Positions 1 to 8,897 of a DNA stretch of 64,000 bases are shown one piece after another. This stretch comes from JBAXXL01 sp038206725. Lineage in GTDB: Bacteria; Bacteroidota; Ignavibacteria; Kapaibacteriales; UBA2268. The first letter of the stretch is position 1. Each line of letters opens with the position of its first letter. Location of the stretch: assembly GCA_038206725.1 (NCBI GenBank), contig JBBRAO010000011.1:1-64000 (forward strand), in the 5' to 3' direction. The translations under genes and the position numbers were made by a program. A model generated the notes under the pieces. The model worked only from the letters and a program-made list of their open reading frames with translations. It was not told the DNA's origin and did not search any database.

Positions 1-1323
1 TGAAAGTAAGTAAACACCCGTTGGTAATGTTTGATTAATGCTGATAATATTTTTACCTTTTACAAATAGTTGAGAGCCGATATTTTCTATTAGTTTTCCT
101 GATATATCATATATTTGGGATTCACTATAAAATGCGGTATCGGAGAGATATTCTAATTGGTTGTTGGAATAAACCAATTCTGGTTTTATTTCTCTGGGAA
201 ACTCTTTAACAGGGAGTGCATAAACATCATAGATTCCGGTTAAACCCAAAATCGTACCATACAACGCAATGCGATTGCTAGTTTTGTCATAAACGCCTGA
301 ACCTAAGAAACCAAGATATTTGGTCACTTTTTTTCCCGGAATATTATAAAATGCCATTCGATAATTATTGAAATTATGGTTATATAGGCAAAATAACAAA
401 TAATCATCGTCTATTGTTGTAATAATTGTATTTGTAATATTGGACTTCATATCAGTCATATTGACAAAATCCTGTTCAACTAATTTGTAAAGAAAATTAA
501 AAGTTTGGTCATATACAAAAATTGTAGTTCCCGATCCAATAATATCAACTTCGGCTACACAGTATCGCCCTGTTTCTGAAATCACAATTTGACGAATTTC
601 CGATCTATACTGCCCTGCTTCGTAAGGAATAGGAATTTTTGTGTATTTCTTTGTGTCGAAATCAAGAACATAAAGTTCTGTTAAGAAGTAATCTTTACCA
701 CCCTGTTGATTTTCATAATATCTCTTTACTCCTACCAAAACTTTATTCGAGTTAGGAATAATTCCAACTTCATTCCATTCAGCATAACCTCCTGCTCCCG
801 GTATGCCTTTAGGTAGGTAAATGCTATCAACCATTTTGAATGTATTGATGTCGAAACGACCCAAATATAATTGACTTTGATTTTTGATGTATGTATAATA
901 GTGAATGCCATCAGTAAGCAAAACTTTATGTGGAAGTGCCTTTACTATTTTTCCAGTATTTAAATCCCAAATTATTCCACCACTAATGTTTTGCTCACCA
1001 AAAAAATTAGTAGAATAAAATGTTCCACCTATGTAATTTCGTGCTTTGTCTAGATAAAGCAAAGGTTGTTCGCCGTTTCCGTTAGGCACTTTTTCAAATT
1101 CTCTTACAATTTGGTGCGTTTTTATATTTATTTCGACAGGCTGTGCGTCGTGCATCAACAGCACCGTTTCGCCGGTTGGACCAAAGACAATTCCCGAAAC
1201 AGAGCCACCTCCGAAACCCTGAAAAACGGTATCAGCTTGAATAATAGGTATTTCGGCTTGCGCGGCGGTCGCGCAAACGGTGGCTATGAAAGCCGCGAGG
1301 AATAGGATTTTGAAAGTTTGCAT
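1..1323 (-). CDS. Secreted beta-propeller-like protein with C-terminal T9SS-like domain (3' end outside window)
   Basis: Reading leftward from an ATG at 1323-1321, the frame stays open for about 441 codons to the window edge, so the C-terminus is missing. The start encodes a typical signal peptide (MQTFKILFLAAFIATVCATAAQA, cleavage near residue 23). The body has repeated stretches in which stored values are compared and printed (IIWDLNTGKIV, LYVLDFDTKKY, FVYDQTFNFLYK), which resemble blades of a WD40/YVTN-like propeller. The last visible part (QIYDISGKLIENIG, then INQTLPTGVYLLSF) has the shape of a T9SS type A sorting domain. An exported surface or secreted protein is inferred; no enzyme motif is seen. 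The next gene upstream is on the same strand, 89 bp away. Confidence 0.75.
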   Translation of the reverse strand, partial: MQTFKILFLAAFIATVCATAAQAEIPIIQADTVFQGFGGGSVSGIVFGPTGETVLLMHDAQPVEINIKTHQIVREFEKVPNGNGEQPLLYLDKARNYIGGTFYSTNFFGEQNISGGIIWDLNTGKIVKALPHKVLLTDGIHYYTYIKNQSQLYLGRFDINTFKMVDSIYLPKGIPGAGGYAEWNEVGIIPNSNKVLVGVKRYYENQQGGKDYFLTELYVLDFDTKKYTKIPIPYEAGQYRSEIRQIVISETGRYCVAEVDIIGSGTTIFVYDQTFNFLYKLVEQDFVNMTDMKSNITNTIITTIDDDYLLFCLYNHNFNNYRMAFYNIPGKKVTKYLGFLGSGVYDKTSNRIALYGTILGLTGIYDVYALPVKEFPREIKPELVYSNNQLEYLSDTAFYSESQIYDISGKLIENIGSQLFVKGKNIISINQTLPTGVYLLS

Positions 1324-1343
1324 AAATACTCACTTTATAGTTT

Positions 1344-1360
1344 ACGCCGACTATCGGCGT
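1344..1360. repeat. Short inverted repeat ACGCCGA-cta-TCGGCGT
   Basis: A perfect 7-bp inverted repeat with a 3-base loop lies between two leftward genes, 20 bp upstream of the start at 1323. No T-tract follows on either strand, so it is not a standard terminator. It could be an operator or a 5' leader hairpin. Function unknown. Confidence 0.5.
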
Positions 1361-1412
1361 TAAATTTATATTAAATACAGAATTCCTAAGTTATTGAAAT
1401 TCCGAAATTTTG

Positions 1413-3440
1413 CTAATCTTTTATGCAACGAACGGCATAACCCGTTTTCTTTGAAATAGTGTTTCTAAATAGATTTGTTTTGTCATTTCCAACGTATCTT
1501 AGCCAAGCGTCGCTTCCATCCAAATGGTTTTTTGTCCACCAACTAGCATCGAGCCCCAAGCCTTTAAAAACTCCTTTTTCATTTCGATATGCGCTCGGTA
1601 GAGCAGAAAATCCGGTAATATTCGTAGCACCGGAGTTAGGGCTGTTCCAAAATCCATCACCATCCTCTAAAGTACCGGTAGTTTTTAATTGCCCGCCGGC
1701 TTTATCCGATCCGCCGAGACAATCCTCTAATTCCGTCCATTCCACATCGCTCGCAATATGCCAACCCTTGGGTGCTAGACCGCGTATATCGTTCACAGCG
1801 TACCAATTATATAATTTTCCGTAAAGAGCTCCCATTAGCGGGTCGTTATTATAATAGCACCACGCTCCGGTATTCAAACTATTCCATTGCACCGGATCAG
1901 TAATTTGCGTTATAACATCTCCATTCCGATAGACCTCTGTATCAAGGTTGCAACCCATCCATATTTGCGAACAAATTACAATCTCAGCACACTCTGTTTG
2001 AGAAGCGGCTCCGGTCGAAACACGGGCTAAACACATATTACTTGGAGTGTTCGGTACCCTCCAAGTATGTACTAACCCTTTAGTGCTGTCAATTATCGGT
2101 AACCAAGTATTACCATTATCGGTACTGTATTCGATATGGACTTTATCCTCCAGCAAAATTCCTTCCCAAGTAATTACTGTATCGTAACCTACAGGAAACA
2201 CTTCCTCTCCGTTTGGATTAACCAAATGAAGCATTTTATTTGTGGGCGGTTTTCCCGGAAATCCACCGGTAGCATAATACATAGTCGGGCAGTTTTTATT
2301 CTCAAAAGTCAATTTACTGAAAGTATATCCACTATCAACCGGAAAATATGTTACTGTTAGATTGGTGCTTTGCCTTGAAGCTAGAAAGAATTTTTTAGGT
2401 GAAATGGAATAAGAAGTGTTAGAACTGCTGATGTTCGTTACATCGAAATCTGAATTTCTGGCTGTAACAATTACAGTTTGGTCTGTTTTTGTACCGGGCG
2501 ATGGATGTGTAAATTTCAAATAAGGGGGAGTAAATTCGAGCCTTGTTAATGTATTGCTTTGTGCGTAATAATTAACATTTGTTGTAACATTCAAAGGCAA
2601 CAGCTTTACCTCTAAGTTGATAGTTCCCAGCGAACAAACAACTCCGCTTTCCCATTCAATTTTACAAGGATTATCACTTTGAGCTGTAAATAAAATCTTG
2701 CGGTAGCAATCTTCGGCTTCTTCTTTAGTAGTTATATTTTCGAAATATAATCCACCTGTGGACTTTGCGATATCCTTAACACATTGTGGTGCGGGCATAT
2801 TTACAGTGACGCAATAGATAGTTATATTGTTGGCTTTAGCCTCGCTGATTATTTTGCTGGTAAATGGTTCGGTATTTGGCTCTCCATCGGAAAGAAAAAC
2901 TATCACCCTTTTGTTGGAACCTTTTTTAGCGACAATGATACCACCCGCCATTGAATCAATTAGCGCGGCGTTGTAGTTGGTACCTTGCAAACAGCTTAAA
3001 TTATTTATTCCCTGATAAAGTTTAGATTTGTTTTTAGTAAAATCTTGAATGAAATAATTGGCATCGCTGAAACTTGTTATCGCGCATTCGCTTATATCAG
3101 TAGGCAGTAAATTCACCCAAGCATTAGCCGCCGCTCTTGCAATATCGAGACCTGTACCGCTCATTGAACTTGAAACATCGATAACTAATACCGAAGAGAG
3201 AGCTATGGGTGGGATTGGTGTTGGACAAGAAACATAAGTAACTTTTCTAATATTTCCGTTTTCCTTGACTTCGAAATCTTTCTGCGAAAAGCCGGTTAAT
3301 TGGTTACCCACTATGTCAAAAGCAAAGAAATTTGCCCTCATTATAGGGAATGAGCCTGCATCAATATTAAAAACTGTCAAACTTTGACCGGACGCTATAT
3401 AATTAACTAACAAAAATAGAAAAACAACAACTTTTTTCAT
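1413..3440 (-). CDS. Secreted von Willebrand factor A / FISUMP domain protein
   Basis: Starting at the ATG at 3440-3438 gives about 675 residues with a clean signal peptide (MKKVVVFLFLLVNYIASGQ). A start ten codons upstream (3470) is possible but puts polar residues before it. A VWA domain follows (about residues 75-260), with the MIDAS motif DVSSS at about residue 88, the TSFSD region and LSDGEPN. A middle Ig-like part contains the LVNPNGEEVFPVG...ITWEG module. From about residue 495 to the end is a FISUMP domain (IWMGCNLDTEVY, YGKLYNWYAV, PKGWHIASDVEW, GYAVRCIKD). No T9SS C-terminal domain is visible, unlike its neighbours. A calcium- or metal-dependent adhesive surface protein is inferred from VWA proteins in general. 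Confidence 0.85.
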   Translation of the reverse strand: MKKVVVFLFLLVNYIASGQSLTVFNIDAGSFPIMRANFFAFDIVGNQLTGFSQKDFEVKENGNIRKVTYVSCPTPIPPIALSSVLVIDVSSSMSGTGLDIARAAANAWVNLLPTDISECAITSFSDANYFIQDFTKNKSKLYQGINNLSCLQGTNYNAALIDSMAGGIIVAKKGSNKRVIVFLSDGEPNTEPFTSKIISEAKANNITIYCVTVNMPAPQCVKDIAKSTGGLYFENITTKEEAEDCYRKILFTAQSDNPCKIEWESGVVCSLGTINLEVKLLPLNVTTNVNYYAQSNTLTRLEFTPPYLKFTHPSPGTKTDQTVIVTARNSDFDVTNISSSNTSYSISPKKFFLASRQSTNLTVTYFPVDSGYTFSKLTFENKNCPTMYYATGGFPGKPPTNKMLHLVNPNGEEVFPVGYDTVITWEGILLEDKVHIEYSTDNGNTWLPIIDSTKGLVHTWRVPNTPSNMCLARVSTGAASQTECAEIVICSQIWMGCNLDTEVYRNGDVITQITDPVQWNSLNTGAWCYYNNDPLMGALYGKLYNWYAVNDIRGLAPKGWHIASDVEWTELEDCLGGSDKAGGQLKTTGTLEDGDGFWNSPNSGATNITGFSALPSAYRNEKGVFKGLGLDASWWTKNHLDGSDAWLRYVGNDKTNLFRNTISKKTGYAVRCIKD

Positions 3441-3746
3441 ATTAACCATCTCAAATAAATGAACTTTCACTATGTTAAATAACCCTAATACTAAAATATG
3501 ATTTTTTTGTCAAAAAAACAAATGTTTGGGAAAAATAATTATTTCTTGTATGAATGTTATCAATGTTTGACTCCGTCGGAGTCAGGTCGCTATTATTCAT
3601 TACCACCGAATTTCATTCGGGGCTAATCATTTTGAAATACCTGCGGGATTTTTGGTTTAGAATTATGGAATAAGTTGATTATTAGATTTTTTTTTATTAA
3701 TTTTACATTCCAAAGTAGGTATTAAAAATAAACAAAAGTAAAAAAA
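3441..3746. other. Intergenic region between divergent genes with small hairpins
   Basis: The 306 bases hold no plausible gene. Two short inverted repeats are visible: TGACTCC-gtc-GGAGTCA at 3568-3584 and CCGAA-tttca-TTCGG at 3606-3620. They stand out as richer in G+C than the surroundings. The stretch from 3700 to 3746 is A-rich and probably carries the promoter of the rightward SPOR gene, but I could not fix promoter elements with confidence. Confidence 0.5.
3568..3620. repeat. Pair of G+C-rich hairpins, possible degraded intergenic repeat element
   Basis: Two inverted repeats lie within 53 bases in a noncoding A+T-rich gap: a 7-bp stem at 3568-3584 and a 5-bp stem at 3606-3620. Neither is followed by a T-tract. 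The look (TGACTCCGTCGGAGTCA, then a CCGAAT...ATTCGG-type hairpin) is that of small dispersed palindromic elements in FCB genomes, but this assignment rests on memory of similar sequences only. Confidence 0.35.
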
Positions 3747-4655
3747 ATGAAAATATTCGCGTTAGTATTAATTCTTTCAATAGTAAGTATTTTTTCTTTG
3801 CATTCTCAAACGGTTGATAATATTGTCGAAAGTAATTTGCAATTACTTGGTCAAGGCAAAGGCAATTTAGTAAAAACAGACCTGATAGATTTAATTGTAA
3901 AATATCCGAACGAACCAGGAATTCGTTACTTACTAGCTACAGTTTCGAAGGATCACATCGCCTCGATTAATATCTACAACGATATAATCAAAAACAACAG
4001 TGAAAGCCAATGGGCAGATGATTGCTATTGGCGCTTAATTCAATATTATGCCATAACCGGCGATATCACTAAAGCGGAAGACCATTTACAAACAATGCGC
4101 AAAGACTATCCTAACTCTAATTTGCTTATCGTTGCTTGTGATGTTATACAAACTGTTTATTTGACATTACCAAAAGAAGAACAAACAAAAACTTATACCT
4201 TGACAACGATTCCGGATAATTCTACCATAAAAACAGAAGTTATCCCTGTTAAAGAACCGATAAAAGACAGCAAGACTTTAGCTGACGAGAAGTTAGTTCA
4301 AAAGAAAATTGTTCTGACAAATGGTGTAAGCAAAATAAATACTACTAAAACTATTGCACAATCATCGAAAACCTTAGTTAAAGCTGAAGTGGTTGATGAA
4401 GACCCGCCGATTGATATCAGTAATGAAAAGTTTGCTTTGCAGGTAGGGGTTTATAGAGAATTAGTTAGAGCCGAAGCTGAACAAAAGTTCTATATTGATA
4501 AGAGAATACGTTCTGCAATAGCAAAAAAGATTGTAAATGGTGAAACGATGTATTCCGTTGTTGTTGGAGAGTACTCATCCGCGGAGCGAGCAGAAAAAGC
4601 CAAACGAATAGTAGAAAAGGAATGCAATTGCAAACCAATTATCGTTAATAAATAA
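3747..4655 (+). CDS. SPOR-domain protein with TPR-like N-terminal half
   Basis: The 302-residue product has a signal peptide (MKIFALVLILSIVSIFSLHSQ). An alpha-helical section (about 20-150: YLLATVSKDHIASINIYNDI, WRLIQYYAITGDITKAEDHL) resembles tetratricopeptide repeats. A low-complexity linker of about 150-225 is rich in K, T and V. The C-terminal SPOR domain (about 230-302) starts at KFALQVGVYRELVRAEAEQ and ends NCKPIIVNK. SPOR domains bind glycan strands of peptidoglycan stripped of stem peptides, so a periplasmic or outer-membrane role linked to the cell wall is likely. Its stop codon overlaps the tatC start by one base (TAATG), which indicates translational coupling in one operon. Confidence 0.85.
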   Translation: MKIFALVLILSIVSIFSLHSQTVDNIVESNLQLLGQGKGNLVKTDLIDLIVKYPNEPGIRYLLATVSKDHIASINIYNDIIKNNSESQWADDCYWRLIQYYAITGDITKAEDHLQTMRKDYPNSNLLIVACDVIQTVYLTLPKEEQTKTYTLTTIPDNSTIKTEVIPVKEPIKDSKTLADEKLVQKKIVLTNGVSKINTTKTIAQSSKTLVKAEVVDEDPPIDISNEKFALQVGVYRELVRAEAEQKFYIDKRIRSAIAKKIVNGETMYSVVVGEYSSAERAEKAKRIVEKECNCKPIIVNK

Positions 4656-5398
4656 TGACTGAACAAGAGAATGAAATACCGCTGATTTCACATATAAAAG
4701 AGTTGAGATCGAGGCTTCTATATTCCCTTATCGCATTGATCATAGGAACTGTAATAGCCGGTGTATTCAATGAATTCATTATTGAACAGCTTGTGCTATT
4801 ACCTGCTGAAAAAAGCGGTATGGTTCTACAAAATTTACGCGTTTTTGGTCAACCAATATTATACTTCAAGATTATTTTCGTAGCCGGGTTGATTCTTTCA
4901 TCGCCGGTTATTTTGTTTCAAGTCTGGCTGTTTATCAAGCCGGCGCTTCATAACCACGAAGTTAAATGGTCGCAATCAATAGCCATATTTACAACAATTT
5001 GTTTTTTATCAGGTGTAGTTTTTTCTTATTTGGTTTTGGTGCCTACTATGTTGGATTTCGCTTCAAGTTTTGGGACTAAGCTTATAAATAATCAGATAGA
5101 TGTAAATTATTATTTAAGCTTCTTGATAATGCTGTTATTATCTATGGGTATTTTATTCGAATTGCCAATCCTCACGTATATTTTATCCCGCGCCGGAATA
5201 ATCACTCATAAAACTATGCTGAAGTATTGGCGCCATTCCCTAATTGTCATACTAATAGTCGCGGCAGTTTTGACTCCTACCCCCGACCCTATCAGCCAAT
5301 CAATATTCGCCGCTCCACTCTGCGTTTTATACGTGATAAGCATTTTTGTTGCTAAATCGGCACAGAAAAAGAAACCTAAAGAAACCAAAATCAATTAA
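4655..5398 (+). CDS. tatC: Sec-independent protein translocase subunit TatC
   Basis: The 247-residue integral membrane protein matches TatC in length and layout, with six hydrophobic segments. The N-terminal signature (ISHIKELRSRLLYSLIAL) corresponds to the cytosolic HLxELRxRL motif that helps bind twin-arginine signal peptides. FKIIFVAGLILSSPVILFQVWLFIKPAL and FELPILTYIL are typical TatC segments, including the transmembrane Glu of F(E)LP. TatC forms the receptor core of the Tat translocase, which exports folded proteins across the inner membrane. No tatA/B gene is nearby. The gene is coupled to the upstream SPOR gene, and its 3' end overlaps the leftward methyltransferase gene tail to tail by 4 bp. 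Confidence 0.95.
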   Translation: MTEQENEIPLISHIKELRSRLLYSLIALIIGTVIAGVFNEFIIEQLVLLPAEKSGMVLQNLRVFGQPILYFKIIFVAGLILSSPVILFQVWLFIKPALHNHEVKWSQSIAIFTTICFLSGVVFSYLVLVPTMLDFASSFGTKLINNQIDVNYYLSFLIMLLLSMGILFELPILTYILSRAGIITHKTMLKYWRHSLIVILIVAAVLTPTPDPISQSIFAAPLCVLYVISIFVAKSAQKKKPKETKIN

Positions 5399-6231
5399 TG
5401 GTCTGATTTGATTCTTGCTAAGGCAAACACTTCCGATCCTGTCAGCCAACTATAGTAAACAGCCAGTTTATTTCTTAATGTCTGACTTTTATTAAAGTAC
5501 CTTTTGTAAACGCGGTTAGCTAATAGATTGGATTTTTGTGTGATACAGTTCTGAGGTTTTCTATTCCGGATAAAAATGATTTCAAACCCATTATTTTCTA
5601 ATAAATATTTCAGTGATTGAATAGTATAATGGAAATAGTGATTATTTGGGATAAACCATATCCATTTAGATTTCAATATTTTACTCCATAATCCATTAAA
5701 ATTCGGGACTCTAATTGATAATAAGGCATCTTTTGCCATTATTTGTTTTAAATCATTAATAAATTTAACGGGCTCTGTTAAATGCTCTAATGAATGATTC
5801 ATAGTTACGATGTCTATTTTTTCTTGTATTTGCTGTATATCATTAAATACACTTAACCCGTTCATCCGGCAGTATTCGATAGCTGATTCAGATAATTCTA
5901 ATCCGACAATATTATATCCTATTCGGCGGGCTTCTTCGAGAAAAAAACCACGATCACAACCAAAATCTAACAAATTTGCAGGAGGAGCTTTATATTTCAT
6001 TATTTCTGAAAGTAAGAAAATCTGTTCAGGTAAATTAGAAAATCGCCTGATATCAGCAAAAAGCCTATCGTCATCCAGCATCAAATATTGATTTCTATAA
6101 TATTCGGATACTTCTTCTTTAATCATAGATTGGTCAGTAAACACAATACCACATTCGTGGCATTTGGTAAGGTTTACATCGCCATATTTATATACAAAAG
6201 TATTTTCGCTACCACATATAACACATTTCAT
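5395..6231 (-). CDS. Class I SAM-dependent methyltransferase with N-terminal zinc ribbon
   Basis: The 278-residue protein begins with a two-knuckle zinc-ribbon (CxxC at residues 3-6 and 24-27: CVICGSE...CHECG). It continues with a Rossmann-type methyltransferase core: the glycine-rich motif I LLDFGCDRGFFLEEARRIG at about 86-104, motif II acidic residue VGLELSESAIEY, and motif IV region IDIVTMNHSLEHL. The zinc ribbon plus this core is common among methyltransferases acting on sugars or sugar nucleotides in polysaccharide clusters. The gene starts 9 bp after the O-antigen ligase/polymerase-like gene, on the same strand. A role in modifying a surface glycan is therefore likely, but the acceptor is unknown. 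Confidence 0.85.
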   Translation of the reverse strand: MKCVICGSENTFVYKYGDVNLTKCHECGIVFTDQSMIKEEVSEYYRNQYLMLDDDRLFADIRRFSNLPEQIFLLSEIMKYKAPPANLLDFGCDRGFFLEEARRIGYNIVGLELSESAIEYCRMNGLSVFNDIQQIQEKIDIVTMNHSLEHLTEPVKFINDLKQIMAKDALLSIRVPNFNGLWSKILKSKWIWFIPNNHYFHYTIQSLKYLLENNGFEIIFIRNRKPQNCITQKSNLLANRVYKRYFNKSQTLRNKLAVYYSWLTGSEVFALARIKSDH

Positions 6232-6240
6232 TTTTTTTCT

Positions 6241-7686
6241 CTATTCTTTATATAAATTTAGACCTTTGATCAAATATTCTTTCAAAGGCTGTTTTACAAA
6301 GCTTATTGTAAAACATTTAGCTTTGTTTTGCATTAAAATTCTATGTTCCAATGCTAAAATAAACCCAACCGGCACCCAAAACCAATCTGTAATCAAAGGG
6401 AACCCTGTTATAAAATTAGTCTCAAATATTTGCAGCATCCAAAAAAACATTATTCCGGCAAACCTCTTCATATCGGGTGATAATTGTAAGTTGTTCAAAT
6501 TGATAACATACTTTGCACTTTTATAGAACAAAAACCCAAACATAGCAATAAATATAATTGCTGAAATAATTCCTGTTTCCGATAAAACAGCTATAAACGA
6601 AGTATCAGGGAACAATATCCTAAATCCTAAATGGCTGGTATTTGCAAATTGCTGTCCATAAAATGCTGTTCCACCAAATCCGATACCGATTATAGGAGAA
6701 ATTGTCCAAATTTTCAAGGAGGCAATTTGACTATCCAAACGTCCAAAGAATGATTCACCGGTCATACCTCCACTAAGGCTTCCGGAACCAAATAAAAACG
6801 ATATTCTATTCCAAAACAACCCTGCAACACTAACACCCAAAGAATTGCTAACTATTGTATCGACTATAAATAATACGACGATAAGGCTTATAGCAATTGG
6901 TAGCAGGTATTTTCTTACATAGTTATAATTGAACACTATTAAAGCAACAGAAATAAAAATTATGCCCAATACACCGGATAACGAAAAAGTCAAAAAAGTA
7001 GCAATGAGCGAAAAAGCGAACATCGCTATATTTAGTGCCTTCCTTTTGAAAAACATACCTGTTTTTTGTATAAATGGGACTACAATTAGTAATATCACAA
7101 TGATATTCAACGCGGCTAAAGATGATGGCTCTGAGAAATAAGAAGTCGCTCTATAAAAGTTCTCATATTTCAAACTCAATTGAGATAAATCTTCCATAGA
7201 ACTATGCATCCCTCTTGCTATCAAACCAACATTCGTGAATTTAATCCAAGCTAACGGCAAATCAAAAGCTCTTGCAAATATTTGATAAATTGCAAATATA
7301 TTGGTAACTAAAGCAATTATCAGGAATATCTGAATACATCGCTTTAAAATCTTTTCATCGGGTGGGTCCAAAAAGCAATATAATCCGATGAATGATAAAT
7401 AGTAAAAATGCGATGAAGTTTTAAAAAACTGAACTATGTGTTCCGTGTTACCGTTAATCAAAGGATAAATAAATGATAATGGAATTATTAATAAAAACAG
7501 CACTAATAATAACATCGTGTTTGATTTTGGAATTGTATATTTTTTTCCGTCAAAAAAAGCTTGTTTGATAAACCGAATTATTAAAAAACAAATAATAAGA
7601 TCGACCGTTTTGAATCCAAAACCCGATATTTCAAACAATTGCCAACCGTCGAGGAAAAACGATATGAATAATAAATAATATAACAA
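6241..7686 (-). CDS. O-antigen ligase/polymerase-like membrane protein
   Basis: The 481-residue product is strongly hydrophobic, with about ten to twelve predicted membrane segments. It has a longer loop in the second half (about residues 285-365), as in Wzy/WaaL-type proteins (Pfam Wzy_C-like). Landmarks are the segment GVLGIIFISVALIVFNYNYVRKYLLP and the periplasmic-loop-like stretch SFFGRLDSQIASLKIWTISPIIGIGFGG with conserved G and R residues. The only upstream start in frame before a stop is TTG at 7686, so the start is weakly supported. Such proteins polymerise or ligate polysaccharide repeat units at the periplasmic face. It forms an operon with the methyltransferase downstream. Ligase cannot be told from polymerase by sequence alone. 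Confidence 0.8.
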   Translation of the reverse strand: MLYYLLFISFFLDGWQLFEISGFGFKTVDLIICFLIIRFIKQAFFDGKKYTIPKSNTMLLLVLFLLIIPLSFIYPLINGNTEHIVQFFKTSSHFYYLSFIGLYCFLDPPDEKILKRCIQIFLIIALVTNIFAIYQIFARAFDLPLAWIKFTNVGLIARGMHSSMEDLSQLSLKYENFYRATSYFSEPSSLAALNIIVILLIVVPFIQKTGMFFKRKALNIAMFAFSLIATFLTFSLSGVLGIIFISVALIVFNYNYVRKYLLPIAISLIVVLFIVDTIVSNSLGVSVAGLFWNRISFLFGSGSLSGGMTGESFFGRLDSQIASLKIWTISPIIGIGFGGTAFYGQQFANTSHLGFRILFPDTSFIAVLSETGIISAIIFIAMFGFLFYKSAKYVINLNNLQLSPDMKRFAGIMFFWMLQIFETNFITGFPLITDWFWVPVGFILALEHRILMQNKAKCFTISFVKQPLKEYLIKGLNLYKE

Positions 7687-7813
7687 ATTTCTAAATTTTA
7701 ATTTTTAAACAAGAATAATTTACTAATTTAAAAAAAATATAACGAAAACAATTGAAGACTCGTTTTTTTTTTTTAATTTTGATTCTTTTTAACGATTAAT
7801 TACGGAATATTCA

Positions 7814-8722
7814 ATGAAAGTCTTAATCACCGATGGAATCGCAAAAGAAGGTGCTGACATATTAATTAACGCCGGATTAGAAGTAGTTCAGGAAAAAGTT
7901 CCACAAGAACTATTAGCCGGAATTATTAAAGATTATGATGCTATTATGGTGCGCTCTGCAACAAAAGTACCAAAAGAAGTTATTGATGCAGGTGTCAATT
8001 TGAAAGCTATCGCTCGTGGCGGTGTAGGTTTGGACAATATAGATGTTGCTTATGCTAAAGAAAAGGGAATCCAAGTATTAAACACACCTGGAGCTTCTTC
8101 AATCTCTGTAGCAGAATTAGCTATTGCCCACATGATTAGTGTTGGACGCTTTTTAAATCGTTCCAATGTTGAAATGCTACAAGGCAAATGGCCTAAAAAA
8201 GATTATAGTGCCGGTCGTGAAGTTACCGGTAAAACTTTAGGTTTGTTTGGTATCGGTAATATCGGAAGGGAAACCGCAAAACGCGCTATCGGCTTAGGTA
8301 TGAAAGTTATAGCTACTGATCCATATATCACTTCTGTTGATATGGATGTTGAGCTCATTTCTAAAGATGAATTATTGAAACGCGCCGACATTATATCTAT
8401 GCATATACCTTTCATCAAAGCCGAAGGTCCAGCCATAACCAAAACAGAATTTGACAAAATGAAAGATGGCGTTATTGTTATCAATTGTGCCCGTGGCGGC
8501 GTTATAAAAGAGTCGGACTTGTTGGATGCACTTAATAAAGGAAAAGTCGCATTTGCAGGTATTGACGTCTGGGAACAAGAACCTTGCGGCGAAGAACAAC
8601 GTGCTTTAATCGAACATCCAAATGTTTCTGTTACTCCTCATATCGGCGCATCAACAAATGAAGCTCAAGACAGAGTCAGTATCGAAATAGCTGAACGTGT
8701 TGTAAATGCTTTATTAAAGTAA
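7814..8722 (+). CDS. serA: D-isomer-specific 2-hydroxyacid dehydrogenase, probable D-3-phosphoglycerate dehydrogenase
   Basis: The 302-residue protein lacks the ACT or ASB domains of long SerA enzymes and matches the short form. It has the NAD-binding glycine motif GIGNIG at 146-151 with an acidic residue at the end of the next strand (ATDPY). The expected catalytic triad is present: Arg227 in NCARGG, Glu256 in DVWEQEP and His276 in PHIGAS. GGVGLDNID in the substrate domain is typical of phosphoglycerate dehydrogenases. The enzyme would make 3-phosphohydroxypyruvate in serine biosynthesis. No serB or serC is adjacent, so the exact substrate is inferred from similarity. A good intrinsic terminator follows at 8748-8784. 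Confidence 0.85.
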   Translation: MKVLITDGIAKEGADILINAGLEVVQEKVPQELLAGIIKDYDAIMVRSATKVPKEVIDAGVNLKAIARGGVGLDNIDVAYAKEKGIQVLNTPGASSISVAELAIAHMISVGRFLNRSNVEMLQGKWPKKDYSAGREVTGKTLGLFGIGNIGRETAKRAIGLGMKVIATDPYITSVDMDVELISKDELLKRADIISMHIPFIKAEGPAITKTEFDKMKDGVIVINCARGGVIKESDLLDALNKGKVAFAGIDVWEQEPCGEEQRALIEHPNVSVTPHIGASTNEAQDRVSIEIAERVVNALLK

Positions 8723-8747
8723 TTTTTATATATTATAATTAGATTAT

Positions 8748-8784
8748 AAAGAGGCTTTTTAAAACTAAGCAGTCTCTTTTTTTT
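8748..8784 (+). terminator. Rho-independent terminator after the phosphoglycerate dehydrogenase gene
   Basis: The inverted repeat AAAGAG...CTCTTT, with an inner GCTTTTT/AAGC complement, is followed by a run of eight T residues on the + strand. It starts 25 bp after the stop codon. Confidence 0.75.
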
Positions 8785-8897
8785 GGCTAGATAATAATTT
8801 TGTTAAGATTTTAATTATTATTGATAATTTTTGTAATTTTAAATTTTCTAAATGGATTAAAGCAAAACATTAGTATGAAAATAAACAGGTGTTTTTT

